NCBI RefSeq assembly: GCF_000756375.1
Contig: NZ_JNFD01000021.1
Span: 124,001-188,000, forward strand
Direction of reading: 5' to 3'
Origin: Sphingopyxis sp. LC81
GTDB lineage: Bacteria; Pseudomonadota; Alphaproteobacteria; Sphingomonadales; Sphingomonadaceae
DNA: 64,000 nucleotides
The position numbers and the translations under genes are program-made. This document shows positions 43,528-52,482 of this stretch, piece by piece. Below the pieces are notes generated by a model. It worked only from the letters and a program-made list of their open reading frames with translations. It was not told the DNA's origin and ran no database searches. How positions within the stretch are numbered: position 1 is the stretch's first letter; every line of letters begins with the position of its first letter.

Positions 43528-44433
43528 CTAACCGGCTTTGCCTTGGGTATCCTCGTGCGCGATAGTCACTATTCGATCTCGCAGGGTCAGGACGGCCTGA
43601 CGGGCTTCTCCCGCACGCACACATGCGAAATGCCCAGCGGGATTTTCCATATGTTCGGACGTGATGGAAATTAGCCTTCCATGGGCCAGCCGGTCGCTTG
43701 CGAGCGGCTGGCGAAGGAGCGCGATTCCGAGGCCCGCCTCCGCCGCGGCAAGGACCGTATCATAATCTTCGAAGCGGCGATCCTGCCATCGCGGCCGATA
43801 AGATATGCCCGCTCTGCTCAGGAAAGTTCGCCATTGCGACGTATCTGAGTCGTGAAGCAGGGGCCATTGCAGGAGGTCGGCGATCGCTGCGGTCGCGTGG
43901 GTCCGGCATTGGAGGTCGGGCGAAGCGACTGGCGTGAGGGATTCTCTCATAATCCGCTTTGCATCGACCCCGACCCATGTGCCGCGCCCGTAACGGATCA
44001 CAATCTCCGCCTCCCGCGCATCGAGGTCCATTGTGCGATGATCGAGGGACAGGTCGATATGAGTGTCGTTTCGTTCGATGGCGGCGAGGTGAGGTAGGAG
44101 CCAGAGTCGCGCGAAGGACGGAACAACCGACATTCGGACGGTTTGACGGCCGCGTCGGGGCCGCCATTGCTCGGCGCTATGCGATAGCCTGCCAAGGCTC
44201 TGCCGGGTATCATGGGTGAAGCGCAGCCCCGCCGGCGTAAGCCGGACGCCCCGGCCATGCCGTTCGAAGAGCGACGCCCCCAGCCAGTGTTCGAGCGATG
44301 CGATCCGGCGGCTGACGGAACCGTGGGTGAGGCCCAGCTTCGCAGCGGCCCCGCTGAACGACCCCTCCTCTGCCGCGGCAAGCAGCGCCGTAAGGCCGTC
44401 GAGCGGCGGAAGGTCGTACGAGCTGTGTGTCAT
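43528..44433 (-). CDS. LysR-family transcriptional regulator (GcvA-like)
   Basis: 301 residues from the ATG at 44433. N-terminal winged helix: LTALLAAAEEGSFSGAAAKL, GLTHGSVSRRIASLEHWLGA, LFERHGRGVRLTPAG. The effector-binding domain follows with LPHLAAIERNDTHIDLSLDH and AAEAGLGIALLRQPLASDRL. It is divergent from the TonB receptor gene 64 bp away, so it likely controls that gene and itself. Confidence 0.9.
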   Translation of the reverse strand: MTHSSYDLPPLDGLTALLAAAEEGSFSGAAAKLGLTHGSVSRRIASLEHWLGASLFERHGRGVRLTPAGLRFTHDTRQSLGRLSHSAEQWRPRRGRQTVRMSVVPSFARLWLLPHLAAIERNDTHIDLSLDHRTMDLDAREAEIVIRYGRGTWVGVDAKRIMRESLTPVASPDLQCRTHATAAIADLLQWPLLHDSDTSQWRTFLSRAGISYRPRWQDRRFEDYDTVLAAAEAGLGIALLRQPLASDRLAHGRLISITSEHMENPAGHFACVRAGEARQAVLTLRDRIVTIAHEDTQGKAG

Positions 44434-44497
44434 ATACACAGGATCGTCGCGACCTATGCGTGATGTCAAGTAGCCTTCGCAATGTGAACATTGGCAC

Positions 44498-46420
44498 ATG
44501 TCACGTTTCACAACACTAATCGGCATGGCAGCGGCATCGCTCGTTGGCCTTCCGGTCAGCTCGCCAGCCCTCGCGCAGAGATCCGACGACAACGCGATTG
44601 CGGATGCCGAAGACGCGTTCGGTTCCAACGACGACGGCGAGGTGCTCGGCGTCTATAATCCGAATTCCGTGCGCGGTTTCTCGCCAATCGACGCGGGCAA
44701 TGTTCGGCTCGAGGGTCTGTATTTCGACCGTCAGGGTGAGTTCTCGACCCGGCTTGTCGAAGGCAACCGGATCAGGGTCGGTCCTTCCGCGATCGGTTAT
44801 GCATTCCCGGCACCATCGGGCGTTGTCGATTACCGTTTGCGTACACCGGGCGACGAACCAGCGTTAAGCGGCGTGTTCCAAGCCAACAGCTGGGGCGGCG
44901 CACTGGTCGAGATCGACGCCGCATTACCGGTCAGTGGCACCTTGAGCATCGGAGCAGGGGCGAGCTTCAGCCGGAGCGAATACCCGTCGGGCAACAATGC
45001 CGACATCACCAATATCGCCGCCATTCTGCATTGGCGGCCCGCGCCGGCGACCGATGCCAAACTCTTTGCCAGCCGCACTCGGATCGCTGATGAGGATATC
45101 TATCCCATCATCCTCGGCAACGGGCTGGAGACACCGGCCCGTCTCGTGCGCCGGCGGTTTCTGGGACAGCCTTGGGCGGATGTGGAGACCGGGCGTCTGA
45201 CGTTCGGCGCGCTGGGCCGGACCAGCATCGCGGGTTTTGCGGTTCGGGCCGGGCTGTTTCGATCCGACAACGAGGTGCGGGAGGGGCACAGCGTCTTCCT
45301 GCACGCCGCGTCCCTGGGAACGCCGGCGGATCGCTTAGTCAGCGCCTATCCGGGCCGATCCGGTGCTTCGACCAGCGGCGAGTTGGGCATCGCGCGTGCA
45401 TTCAGGACCGGTTCCTTCGAACATCGCCTTCAACTGGTCGGGCGCGGACGGGCGCAGGATCGTCGATACGGCGGTTCGATCCGGCGCTCACTCGGCGCCG
45501 CACCGTTCGGAGAGGCCGATTATGTCGTCAGGCCGGACTTCGCTTTCCCGGGTCAATCCAATGACCGCGTCCGCCAATGGGCGGTCGGGCTGGATTATCT
45601 GCTACGCGTAAATCTCGTCGGGCAGTTCAGCATTGGCGCGCAGAAGGTAGACTATCGCAAACGTGTGAGCACGCCGGACGGGCCTGCACCGGAATCGCGC
45701 GACAAGCCGTGGCTGATCAACGCGACCGCCATGATCGATCTGACGCCGGGCGTGTCGCTCTATGCTTCTTTCACGCGCGGGCTCGAGGAGAGCGACGTGG
45801 CGCCGGAAACCGCTGCGAACCGCGATGAGGCGCCGCCCGCGATCCGGACGCGGCAGGTCGATGCCGGCGTGAAACTGGGCGCCGGCGGAATGACGCTGAT
45901 CGCCGGCGTGTTCGACATCAGGCGACCCTATTACGGCGTCGATGGAAGCCATGTCTTCCGGCAACTGGGTGCGGTGCGGCACGCCGGAATCGAGGCGTCG
46001 CTCAGCGGTTCGCCGATGCCCGGGCTGACGGTGGTTGCGGGCGGATCGCTCGTCAGGGCCGGCGTCTCGGGTGACGAGGTTGCGTCCGGCGCGATCGGCC
46101 GCAAACCGATCGACGTACCGTCGCGCAAACTCGTCGCCAGCCTGGATTGGCGTCCGCCATCATCTGCCACATCGCTCGATGCCACCGTGGAGCACGTGGG
46201 ACGGAACATGGCGGACGCGCTCAATCGCGTTCCCGTCGCCTCCTATACGACGCTCAATATCGGACTTCGCCACAGATTCGGTATCGGCCGATCGACCGCC
46301 CTTTTCCGCCTTCAGGCCACAAACCTGTTCAACGCTTATGGGTGGGAAGTGGCAGGCGACAACGCCTTTGTCTACGTCCAGCCCCGCCAGCTAACCGCTC
46401 GGCTATCGATAGATTATTGA
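44498..46420 (+). CDS. TonB-dependent receptor-like outer-membrane protein with a short plug
   Basis: 640 residues with a signal peptide (MAAASLVGLPVSSPALAQ). A reduced plug region (about 28-120) has VRGFSPIDAGNVRLEGLYFD and IRVGPSAIGYAFPAPSGVVDY. The remainder is strand-rich beta barrel, ending QLTARLSIDY with the terminal Tyr. No obvious TonB box was seen and the plug is shorter than usual, so uptake may be atypical. The ligand is unknown; similar sphingomonad proteins are called siderophore-type receptors. Likely target of the divergent LysR regulator. Confidence 0.78.
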   Translation: MSRFTTLIGMAAASLVGLPVSSPALAQRSDDNAIADAEDAFGSNDDGEVLGVYNPNSVRGFSPIDAGNVRLEGLYFDRQGEFSTRLVEGNRIRVGPSAIGYAFPAPSGVVDYRLRTPGDEPALSGVFQANSWGGALVEIDAALPVSGTLSIGAGASFSRSEYPSGNNADITNIAAILHWRPAPATDAKLFASRTRIADEDIYPIILGNGLETPARLVRRRFLGQPWADVETGRLTFGALGRTSIAGFAVRAGLFRSDNEVREGHSVFLHAASLGTPADRLVSAYPGRSGASTSGELGIARAFRTGSFEHRLQLVGRGRAQDRRYGGSIRRSLGAAPFGEADYVVRPDFAFPGQSNDRVRQWAVGLDYLLRVNLVGQFSIGAQKVDYRKRVSTPDGPAPESRDKPWLINATAMIDLTPGVSLYASFTRGLEESDVAPETAANRDEAPPAIRTRQVDAGVKLGAGGMTLIAGVFDIRRPYYGVDGSHVFRQLGAVRHAGIEASLSGSPMPGLTVVAGGSLVRAGVSGDEVASGAIGRKPIDVPSRKLVASLDWRPPSSATSLDATVEHVGRNMADALNRVPVASYTTLNIGLRHRFGIGRSTALFRLQATNLFNAYGWEVAGDNAFVYVQPRQLTARLSIDY

Positions 46421-46589
46421 TCGATCTCCATGGCTGAGTGTCCCCGCGCCGTTGGACCTGGTCTTGCAGGGAGCTCCCCTCAAAATTGCGACGATATCGA
46501 TAGCTTTGTGACCATAGACCCCTGAATCTGGACCGTCTCAAACCGGCCGTCTGCGGCGCCCTCGTTCCCGGCTTCGATTGGTATGAGCC

Positions 46590-47750
46590 TCATTCGACGA
46601 GAGGAGCGGCTGCACCGCTGATCGCTCTGGCGGTCAACCATGGCTCGATGCGCCGGATCGCTTCTTCGACGAGGTCGGTCGAGACGGCGAAGCTGAGGCG
46701 TATGAAACTGTTGCCATCGACCGGATCGAAATCGAGCCCCGGAGCCACGGCGACACCCGTGTCGCGCAACAAGGCTTCGCAGAAGGAGAGGCTGTCATTC
46801 GTGAGATGGCCGACATCCGCATAGATATAGAAAGCCCCGTCGGGGGGCGCGATCCGCTGGAGGCCCATTTCAGGAAGGGCCTTGAGCAGGAGTTCGCGAT
46901 TGCGCGCATAGGCGTGGATATGGCCTTCGAGCTCGTCGCGGCAGTCAAACGCGATCAGGCCGGCATGCTGGGCGAGCGAGGGCGGCGTCAGGAAAAGATT
47001 GCCCATTCGGGCGCGGGCGGCGTCGATCAGGCTTTCGGGAACGATGAGCCATCCAAGGCGCCAGCCCGCCATGCTGAAATATTTGGAGAAGCTGTTGACG
47101 ACCAGCGCGCCCGGCGCGTGCTGCAGCATGGATTCGGCGGGCAGCGTATAGCTCAGCCCGTGATAGATTTCGTCCGAAACGAGAGCGATGCCGCGGCGCT
47201 CGCAGACGGCCGCCAGCGCCCGAAGCTCCTCGGGCGGGATGATCGTGCCGGTGGGGTTGGCCGGGCTCGCGACGATCAGTCCATCCGGCGCCGGCTCCAG
47301 GCGCTCGACCGCGTCGGCGGTGATCTGGAACCGTTCGGATTCGCCGCAGGCGAGTTCGACCGGCTTGAGATGCAGCGCCTTGAGGGTGTTTCTGTAGGCA
47401 ACATAACCGGGCCGTGCCAAGGCGACCCTGGCGCCAGGCGAAAACAGGCAGGAGAGTGCGAGGACGAAGGCGGGCGAAGCGCCGCACGTGAGGATGACCT
47501 GTTCCGGATTGACGGAAACCCCGTAGGCTTCGCCATAATGTGCCGCGATACGCGCCTTGAGCCCCGGACTTTCCCAATATCCCATACCATCCTCGTCGAG
47601 GATGTGATGCGCGGCCTCGATCGCCGCTGCCGGAGCACCGGTCGAGGGTTGGCCGAATTCCATATGAATCACGGACCGCCCCTCGGCTCGCAGTTGATGC
47701 GCGAGACGGCTTATGGCGATGGCGTGAAAGGGATCGATCTCGACCGGCAT
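46590..47750 (-). CDS. PLP-dependent class I/II aminotransferase
   Basis: 386 residues, fold type I. Landmarks: VIHMEFGQPSTGAP, GYWESPGLKARIAAHYGE, VASPANPTGTIIPPEEL and SDEIYHGLSY. The PLP lysine lies in NSFSKYFSMAGWRLGW and the C-terminal Arg site in SFIRLSFAV. Closest in style to aspartate/aromatic or alanine aminotransferases; the amino donor is not determinable. It faces the TonB receptor gene convergently. Confidence 0.88.
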   Translation of the reverse strand: MPVEIDPFHAIAISRLAHQLRAEGRSVIHMEFGQPSTGAPAAAIEAAHHILDEDGMGYWESPGLKARIAAHYGEAYGVSVNPEQVILTCGASPAFVLALSCLFSPGARVALARPGYVAYRNTLKALHLKPVELACGESERFQITADAVERLEPAPDGLIVASPANPTGTIIPPEELRALAAVCERRGIALVSDEIYHGLSYTLPAESMLQHAPGALVVNSFSKYFSMAGWRLGWLIVPESLIDAARARMGNLFLTPPSLAQHAGLIAFDCRDELEGHIHAYARNRELLLKALPEMGLQRIAPPDGAFYIYADVGHLTNDSLSFCEALLRDTGVAVAPGLDFDPVDGNSFIRLSFAVSTDLVEEAIRRIEPWLTARAISGAAAPLVE

Positions 47751-47816
47751 GAAAAACTTGCTCCACTTGAATATCGGCTAATGCTTCACGCTGAGCTGAT
47801 AGGGACACCGGCATAA

Positions 47817-48077
47817 TTATCCAACGCTGCTTCTTTTGCTGTTGCCAAAAGCCGCCATGAAAAGGGCTTCAGCATCCTGGCCACGATCGGGCCCGACCAA
47901 GACGTCGCCAATTGACAGCTTCATGTGACGGCCGGACGGTTGAATGATGTCCGTTGAGAAAACCGCATCGCGGATTTCGTGCCAATAGTTTCCGGACTCG
48001 GGGTAGGCACGCCAATTGAAGAGTAACGCAATGATCATGCCGACTTTTGAAAGTCGGCTCGTCGTCATAGTCAACAT
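47817..48077 (-). CDS. Hypothetical small protein
   Basis: 86 codons starting MLTMTTSRLSKVGMIIALLF and ending MAAFGNSKRSSVG. No family recognised. Codon choice is less GC-rich at third positions than in core genes, as in other island genes. A 9-bp-armed inverted repeat (GCCGACTTT / AAAGTCGGC, about 48039-48058) lies near its 5' end. It may be a gene fragment; the call rests mainly on an open frame of modest length. Confidence 0.35.
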   Translation of the reverse strand: MLTMTTSRLSKVGMIIALLFNWRAYPESGNYWHEIRDAVFSTDIIQPSGRHMKLSIGDVLVGPDRGQDAEALFMAAFGNSKRSSVG

Positions 48078-48303
48078 CCCAAAGGCAGAAATTTGCCCTT
48101 AATCGAGAATCCTGGTCCTTAATTCACCGACGGGTATTCTGGCGGCTCCTGCCAAGCGATAATACGGCGGCAACGGCAGCTATAGCGTTCCGCCGCTCCA
48201 AAATCTGCCTGTCTGCAATCGGCCACCTGCTGCTCGACGAAGTGGTCTTCACGCATTGCCGCCCAGCCTTCTCATCGGCTCTGTCGATTGGCATAATCAC
48301 CTG

Positions 48304-48435
48304 ATGGAGGATCAAAAGCCGAAATGGCGCGACCTGCCGCTCATGATCGAGTTCTGGTTCGCGATGCTGCTCACGATGGGCGTAACGGCCTACGGAATAT
48401 GGAGCGCCGTGAGCGCTCTGTTCGATGGGAAATGA
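48304..48435 (+). CDS. 43-residue single-helix membrane protein
   Basis: Starts MEDQKPKWRDLPLMIEFWF and continues with one hydrophobic helix (AMLLTMGVTAYGIWSAVSALF), ending DGK. Its stop overlaps the start of the next gene as ATGA, which is the main argument that it is real. Function unknown. Confidence 0.6.
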   Translation: MEDQKPKWRDLPLMIEFWFAMLLTMGVTAYGIWSAVSALFDGK

Positions 48436-48653
48436 CCATGACATCCGAGCAACATATATGGGCCTGCGCGCTAGCCGTTGAAAAGCAGCATGGCGCGAGG
48501 GCTCCGCTGTTCGTCGCTGAACGCCTCGGCTCGCTCGCGCGCGCAGGCGATGAAGAGGGCGTTGTGATGTGGAAGGCCATCGCCGCGCGGCTCGATCTCC
48601 TGCGCGGCGGGGGACAGCCATGCCGGGATGGCCTTTGCGACAAGCTTTCCTGA
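48432..48653 (+). CDS. DUF6961-like small protein
   Basis: 73 residues: SEQHIWACALAVEKQHGARA, PLFVAERLGSLARAGDEEGV, VMWKAIAARLDLLRGG. The pattern (IWACALxVE..HG..A..FVAERLG.LA..GD..G...WK.IA.R...L) is seen in small helical proteins common in sphingomonads. It overlaps the preceding 43-residue gene by 4 bp. Function unknown. Confidence 0.65.
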   Translation: MTMTSEQHIWACALAVEKQHGARAPLFVAERLGSLARAGDEEGVVMWKAIAARLDLLRGGGQPCRDGLCDKLS

Positions 48654-48673
48654 ATGCTGAACGGGAACGCAGG

Positions 48674-49978
48674 CTAGTCGGCGAGATTGCTATACTCCGC
48701 TTCGATGCGCTGGCCGCTGATGGTCACGAGAATATTGTCGCAGCCTCCCGGGGTCTCGTCGGCATCGGGACCGATCTTGCGCGGATTGAGCTCGCAGCTG
48801 GCTGTATCGTCATTTGCCCGGAAGAGATCGGAGCGGTCGGTGCGCAGCACGCGGCCGCGCCGCTCGAGTTCGGAGACGATCTCGGTGTCGGGAAGCCGGG
48901 CGCGCTTGTAAGGGTAGGGACCCGAGGAAATCGCGTAGATCGAGGCGCCCACCGCGTCGAGAAAGGCCGATCGTGACGAGGTGAGGCTGCCGTGATGGCC
49001 GACAACGAGCAAGTCGGACTTGAGGTCGGCGGCGCAGCAGGCGAGGAGCTTCGCCTCGATGCTGCGTGCTTGCGGTGGCTCGGCGGGCAACTCGCGTTCA
49101 CCGCCTTCGGCATCGCCCGCCAGCAAAACGCGTTTGATGCCAAGGTCCAGACGGACGACGACGCTGTTGCCATTGGGGTCGGCGTAGTTGCGGGCATCGC
49201 GGTAAAGGAAATTCATCTTCGCGCCGGCTCCGAGCGCGACAGGCACCGCATCCATCATCATTCCCTGGCGCACGGTCACGGAGCCGTTGCAGCCGCTGCC
49301 GCTAAAGGTAACGGTACGCGTTGTGTTCGATGCAATCGCGTCATGATATCGGACACCCGGCTCGGCCATCGCCGCCTTGATAAAATGGCAATAGCCGTCG
49401 GTTTTGTTGACGCGGCCGGATTCCCAGACATGGCCGATCTCGAAGCGGCGGAAAACATCCGGCATGAGCTGGAGGTGGTCCTTATGCGGATGGCTGAGGA
49501 TGAGATGGTCTATTCGAGTGAGATCGGGGCGGACGGCCCTGATATAGGCAATGACGCGGTTCTCGTCGCCGTCATGAAGATCGTCCTGGCTTCCGGCATC
49601 GTAGAGCAGCGCGAAACCCTCGCCGTCGACGAAGACGGCGAGCCCGGTTCCGACGTCGATGATATGGACGCGGTAGCGCTTTCCCGCGAGTGTCGCGCCG
49701 CCGTCGCCGACGGCCACCGTCCAGGCCTTGCTGACATAGCCGCGCGTGCCGTCTACGAGTTCGATCTCGTACCAGCCGGGGACCTCGCCGACGATCGATG
49801 CGCTGTCGCCGGGGCGGAGGCGTGCGAGAATTGCGGTGTCCGTCGAAGGTCCCTTGCGCACGAGCACGGCGCTCGACACGCGCTCGCTTGGGGTCACGTC
49901 GTCGGCCTGTGCCATTGCGGGCGCGAGTGCCGTAGACAGCAGAAGCGGTGCCGCGCAAAATCGTGCCGACTGCATCAT
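48674..49978 (-). CDS. Secreted SH3-domain/ComEC-like metallo-beta-lactamase hydrolase
   Basis: 434 residues from the ATG at 49978, with GAGGGA six bases upstream. Signal peptide (APLLLSTALAPAMAQA), then a bacterial SH3 domain (about 30-90, SAVLVRKGPSTDTAILARLR, GWYEIELVDGTRGYVSKAW), then an MBL domain of the ComEC/Rec2 type with LILSHPHKDHLQLMP, later NGNSVVVRLDLGIKRVLLAGDAE and LLVVGHHGSLTSS. Free ComEC-like MBL domains are predicted phosphodiesterases or nucleases; here export plus SH3 suggests an envelope role. Substrate unknown. Confidence 0.8.
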   Translation of the reverse strand: MMQSARFCAAPLLLSTALAPAMAQADDVTPSERVSSAVLVRKGPSTDTAILARLRPGDSASIVGEVPGWYEIELVDGTRGYVSKAWTVAVGDGGATLAGKRYRVHIIDVGTGLAVFVDGEGFALLYDAGSQDDLHDGDENRVIAYIRAVRPDLTRIDHLILSHPHKDHLQLMPDVFRRFEIGHVWESGRVNKTDGYCHFIKAAMAEPGVRYHDAIASNTTRTVTFSGSGCNGSVTVRQGMMMDAVPVALGAGAKMNFLYRDARNYADPNGNSVVVRLDLGIKRVLLAGDAEGGERELPAEPPQARSIEAKLLACCAADLKSDLLVVGHHGSLTSSRSAFLDAVGASIYAISSGPYPYKRARLPDTEIVSELERRGRVLRTDRSDLFRANDDTASCELNPRKIGPDADETPGGCDNILVTISGQRIEAEYSNLAD

Positions 49979-50030
49979 CGATTCCCTCACCGCCATGCTA
50001 GCCGCGTTCGCCGCCGACCGCCATGCCGGC

Positions 50031-50447
50031 TCAAGGGGCGGCGCGGAGAAGGCGATCGCGGAGATATTTTTCCATTTCTTCGACGCCCCGGTCGCTGAGG
50101 GCGATCTGGATGTCGCTTTCGCCCGTTCCGGGGTGCCGCCAGGCAATGAGGTTCTTGTCGATGAGAAGGCCGATCCAGCGGAGTGCGGTTGTGGGCCCCG
50201 CGACCGTCACGGCGCCGAGGCTTTCCAAATTGATCGACCGGCCGCCATGGCGATGGATGTAGAGTTCGAGCAGCATGTCCCATGCGGGCTCGGCGAAGAA
50301 ATCATAGCGTATCAAACTGTTTCGGCGGCGGCGGCTCTGGGCTTCGCCGCGCGCGATCGCGGCGAGCCGATCATGCTCATCACCGCCGCTTATGACGCAA
50401 TAGGGCGCGGCCCCGCCGGGCTGCGGCATCTGCTCCGATGGCGTCAT
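50031..50447 (-). CDS. Winged-helix DNA-binding protein (MarR-like), copy A
   Basis: 138 residues from the ATG at 50447. The C-terminal winged helix reads DFFAEPAWDMLLELYIHRHG, VTVAGPTTALRWIGLLIDKN, IALSDRGVEEMEKYLRDRL. It is paralogous to the protein at 53307-53909 (shared FAxPAWDMxLxLY and TALRWI). The start overlaps the stop of the RadC-like gene by 4 bp. A regulatory role is likely; the target is unknown. Confidence 0.8.
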   Translation of the reverse strand: MTPSEQMPQPGGAAPYCVISGGDEHDRLAAIARGEAQSRRRRNSLIRYDFFAEPAWDMLLELYIHRHGGRSINLESLGAVTVAGPTTALRWIGLLIDKNLIAWRHPGTGESDIQIALSDRGVEEMEKYLRDRLLRAAP

Positions 50448-51028
50448 AGCAGTTCTCTTTCGCGCATGCTGACGATGTTGCCGGCGCCGACGATCAGATG
50501 GTCGAGAAGCTGAACGCCGACCGATGCTGTAAGAAGAGCGATCCGCCGCGTTAGCGCGATGTCTCGATCGCTTGGCTCGGCGGACCCCGACGGGTGGTTG
50601 TGCGCGAGGATGATACCGCGTGCGCCGACGTCGAAGGCGCGGGCGAGCAGGCGGCGCAGATCGCTCTCGACATGGCCCGCGCCACCTTCGACGAGAATCT
50701 CGTCGGCGAGATAACCCCATTCATGGGTGACGAAAGTTACGTGCAGCCGTTCGGTCGATGCATTGCCGAGAAGGAGACCGAGATAGGATCGGTAGGCCGG
50801 GTCGCGCGGCGAGACGGGATCTCGCTGGACCTGCTCGCAAAGCCCGGCATGGACGAGCCGCCGTGCGGCAAGGATCGGGCGGGCGAATTTGCGATCGGCG
50901 CCAAGCGCGTCGGCAAGCTGCTCGGGGGATGCAGCCAGCGCGACACCCAGACTCCCGAAATGTCCGATCAGGCGCTCGGCAGCGACCGCCGAGCGTCGGC
51001 CCGCGAAGGGCTCGAGGAGTTCCGCCAC
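50444..51028 (-). CDS. RadC-like JAB-domain protein
   Basis: 194 residues from a GTG at 51028, the first usable start before the homologous region. A short helix-hairpin-helix-like N-terminus (LIGHFGSLGVALAASPEQL) is followed by the JAB/MPN metal site ILAHNHPSGSAEPSDRDIALT. RadC proteins have a JAMM-type fold of unsettled function and often occur on mobile elements. The gene overlaps the upstream membrane-protein gene by 61 bp, which makes its exact start uncertain. Confidence 0.78.
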   Translation of the reverse strand: MAELLEPFAGRRSAVAAERLIGHFGSLGVALAASPEQLADALGADRKFARPILAARRLVHAGLCEQVQRDPVSPRDPAYRSYLGLLLGNASTERLHVTFVTHEWGYLADEILVEGGAGHVESDLRRLLARAFDVGARGIILAHNHPSGSAEPSDRDIALTRRIALLTASVGVQLLDHLIVGAGNIVSMRERELL

Positions 51029-51465
51029 GACCGATACGGCCCGTAGCGGTTCTTCCGCCGTATATGAAACCGGAGGCCGGCTGCCATTACGAGGAGAACG
51101 ACGTAATAGGGCACATAGGTCATGAGCCCATAAGCCAGTCTCGGGAGTGACTCGGTGAGCTCGCGTGCGAAATGCGAGATTACCGAGACGAGCTGAAATG
51201 CCGCCAACCATAAAGGATAGACCCTGTTCGCCCGGAGCGCGATACCGATGAAGGCCGCCGCTACGCCGAGGTCGATGACCAGATGCCAGATGTCGACCGA
51301 GCCATAGACCGGACCCTGAAAGAGCAGGGCGTGGTATGCCGCGTCGCCATAAGTCATCACGAATAAGGTCGCCGCGCAGGCCCGCTCCGGTGCATCTCCC
51401 CATCGCAGCGCAGCTGCGGCAAGGATCAGGACAGAAACGAGGTTGATGGTCAGGAGCGGGCTCAC
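50968..51465 (-). CDS. Multi-helix membrane protein of unknown function
   Basis: 165 residues from a GTG at 51465 (an AGGAG lies 12 bases upstream). About five hydrophobic helices (for example INLVSVLILAAAALRWG, LVIDLGVAAAFIGIALRANR, YVPYYVVLLVMAAGLRFHI) and a basic Ser/Arg-rich tail that overlaps the RadC-like gene. No family recognised. Confidence 0.6.
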   Translation of the reverse strand: MSPLLTINLVSVLILAAAALRWGDAPERACAATLFVMTYGDAAYHALLFQGPVYGSVDIWHLVIDLGVAAAFIGIALRANRVYPLWLAAFQLVSVISHFARELTESLPRLAYGLMTYVPYYVVLLVMAAGLRFHIRRKNRYGPYRSWRNSSSPSRADARRSLPSA

Positions 51466-51500
51466 CCGCCCGAAATGCTCCTGCGCGGCGACGACGTCAA

Positions 51501-51872
51501 TCAGGCAGCGACCTGACGGGCCTCTTCGCCCGCCTCCATATAGGCGAGTGTATCGTCGTGGCCCGGCGCGCCGGTTATCAGCGTCTTGGCATCGACCAGC
51601 GCATTGTGCGAACGGAAGAGATCGTTCTGCGCGCTGATGTCCGACTGGACCGCACGGCCCAGCCGGATGACCGCTTCCTGGCCGACATGGGGCGCGGGAA
51701 TGTCTTCGACCTGGCGGGCGCGCAGGATCGAGCTCATGACGGTGAGTTTCGCCAGCAGGCTCTCGTCGGCCTTCGCTTCGGCGTCGCGAATCTGGGCCCG
51801 GAGGCGGGCCATATAGGCCGGAACGGGAGCGGCGGTCTCGGCGAGATTTTGTGCGTTGTCGATCATGTTCAT
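51501..51872 (-). CDS. Hypothetical helical protein
   Basis: 123 residues from the ATG at 51872, with GGGGGAC just upstream (alternative ATG at 51866). Predicted mostly helical and soluble: AAPVPAYMARLRAQIRDAEA, ESLLAKLTVMSSILRARQVE, AVIRLGRAVQSDISAQNDLF. No recognised domain. It sits between the membrane protein and the LuxR-type gene in a run of minus-strand genes. Confidence 0.6.
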   Translation of the reverse strand: MNMIDNAQNLAETAAPVPAYMARLRAQIRDAEAKADESLLAKLTVMSSILRARQVEDIPAPHVGQEAVIRLGRAVQSDISAQNDLFRSHNALVDAKTLITGAPGHDDTLAYMEAGEEARQVAA

Positions 51873-51933
51873 TGTCGTCCCCCCGGCACGCGGCGCTCGT
51901 CGGCGCGGGCCTGTGTTCATTCCGTCAGGGCGA

Positions 51934-52482
51934 CTAGTTCACCACTTCCGCGATGCCTTGGGCCAGGGCGAGGCCGAGAACCAGGCTGGCGATGATTGCA
52001 AGCAAGATGATCGCAATCGCCGCCCCGCGGGTGAGCGTGGCGTTTTCGCCGTCGAGCACCCTGGGGACGACCCTTGGCTCGTCTGGCTTGGTCCAGGGCG
52101 CGTCGATCCTAACGGTGAGCGAGTCCTGGAAAGCGAGGTCTGCCTCGGGTTCGTCCCGGATCTTTCTTCCATCGGAGGAGGCGGATTCGGCGAGGTCAAT
52201 TATTTGCTTGGTAGTTTCTACACATTCCGCAGGCGGCGATGCTCGCGGAAAATCACTGGGTCGGTCGCGATAGCGGCGCGCAAGTTGCTGGCGCGTGATG
52301 TCGCCGAAACGCGAGCGCAAGATTTCGATGTGCCGGTTGACGGCCGATTCCGACGTGCCGAGCTTGTGACCGATCTCCTTGCTCGTCAGCCCATGGGCGA
52401 GCAATTCGAGAACTGCGGCCTGCTTCTCGGTGAGCAGTTTGAATGCGCCGCCGGTCGATTTTGAATCATCATCCATCGGCAT
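51934..52482 (-). CDS. LuxR-type HTH protein with a C-terminal membrane anchor
   Basis: 182 residues. Reversed layout: the LuxR/GerE helix-turn-helix is near the N-terminus (about 16-65: LLTEKQAAVLELLAHGLTSK, EIGHKLGTSESAVNRHIEIL), a linker follows, and the last 30 residues form one membrane helix (AIAIILLAIIASLVLGLALA). The protein is therefore a membrane-tethered DNA-binding protein that might be released by proteolysis or act at the membrane. GGGAC precedes the ATG at 52482; a second ATG is at 52476. Confidence 0.8.
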   Translation of the reverse strand: MPMDDDSKSTGGAFKLLTEKQAAVLELLAHGLTSKEIGHKLGTSESAVNRHIEILRSRFGDITRQQLARRYRDRPSDFPRASPPAECVETTKQIIDLAESASSDGRKIRDEPEADLAFQDSLTVRIDAPWTKPDEPRVVPRVLDGENATLTRGAAIAIILLAIIASLVLGLALAQGIAEVVN

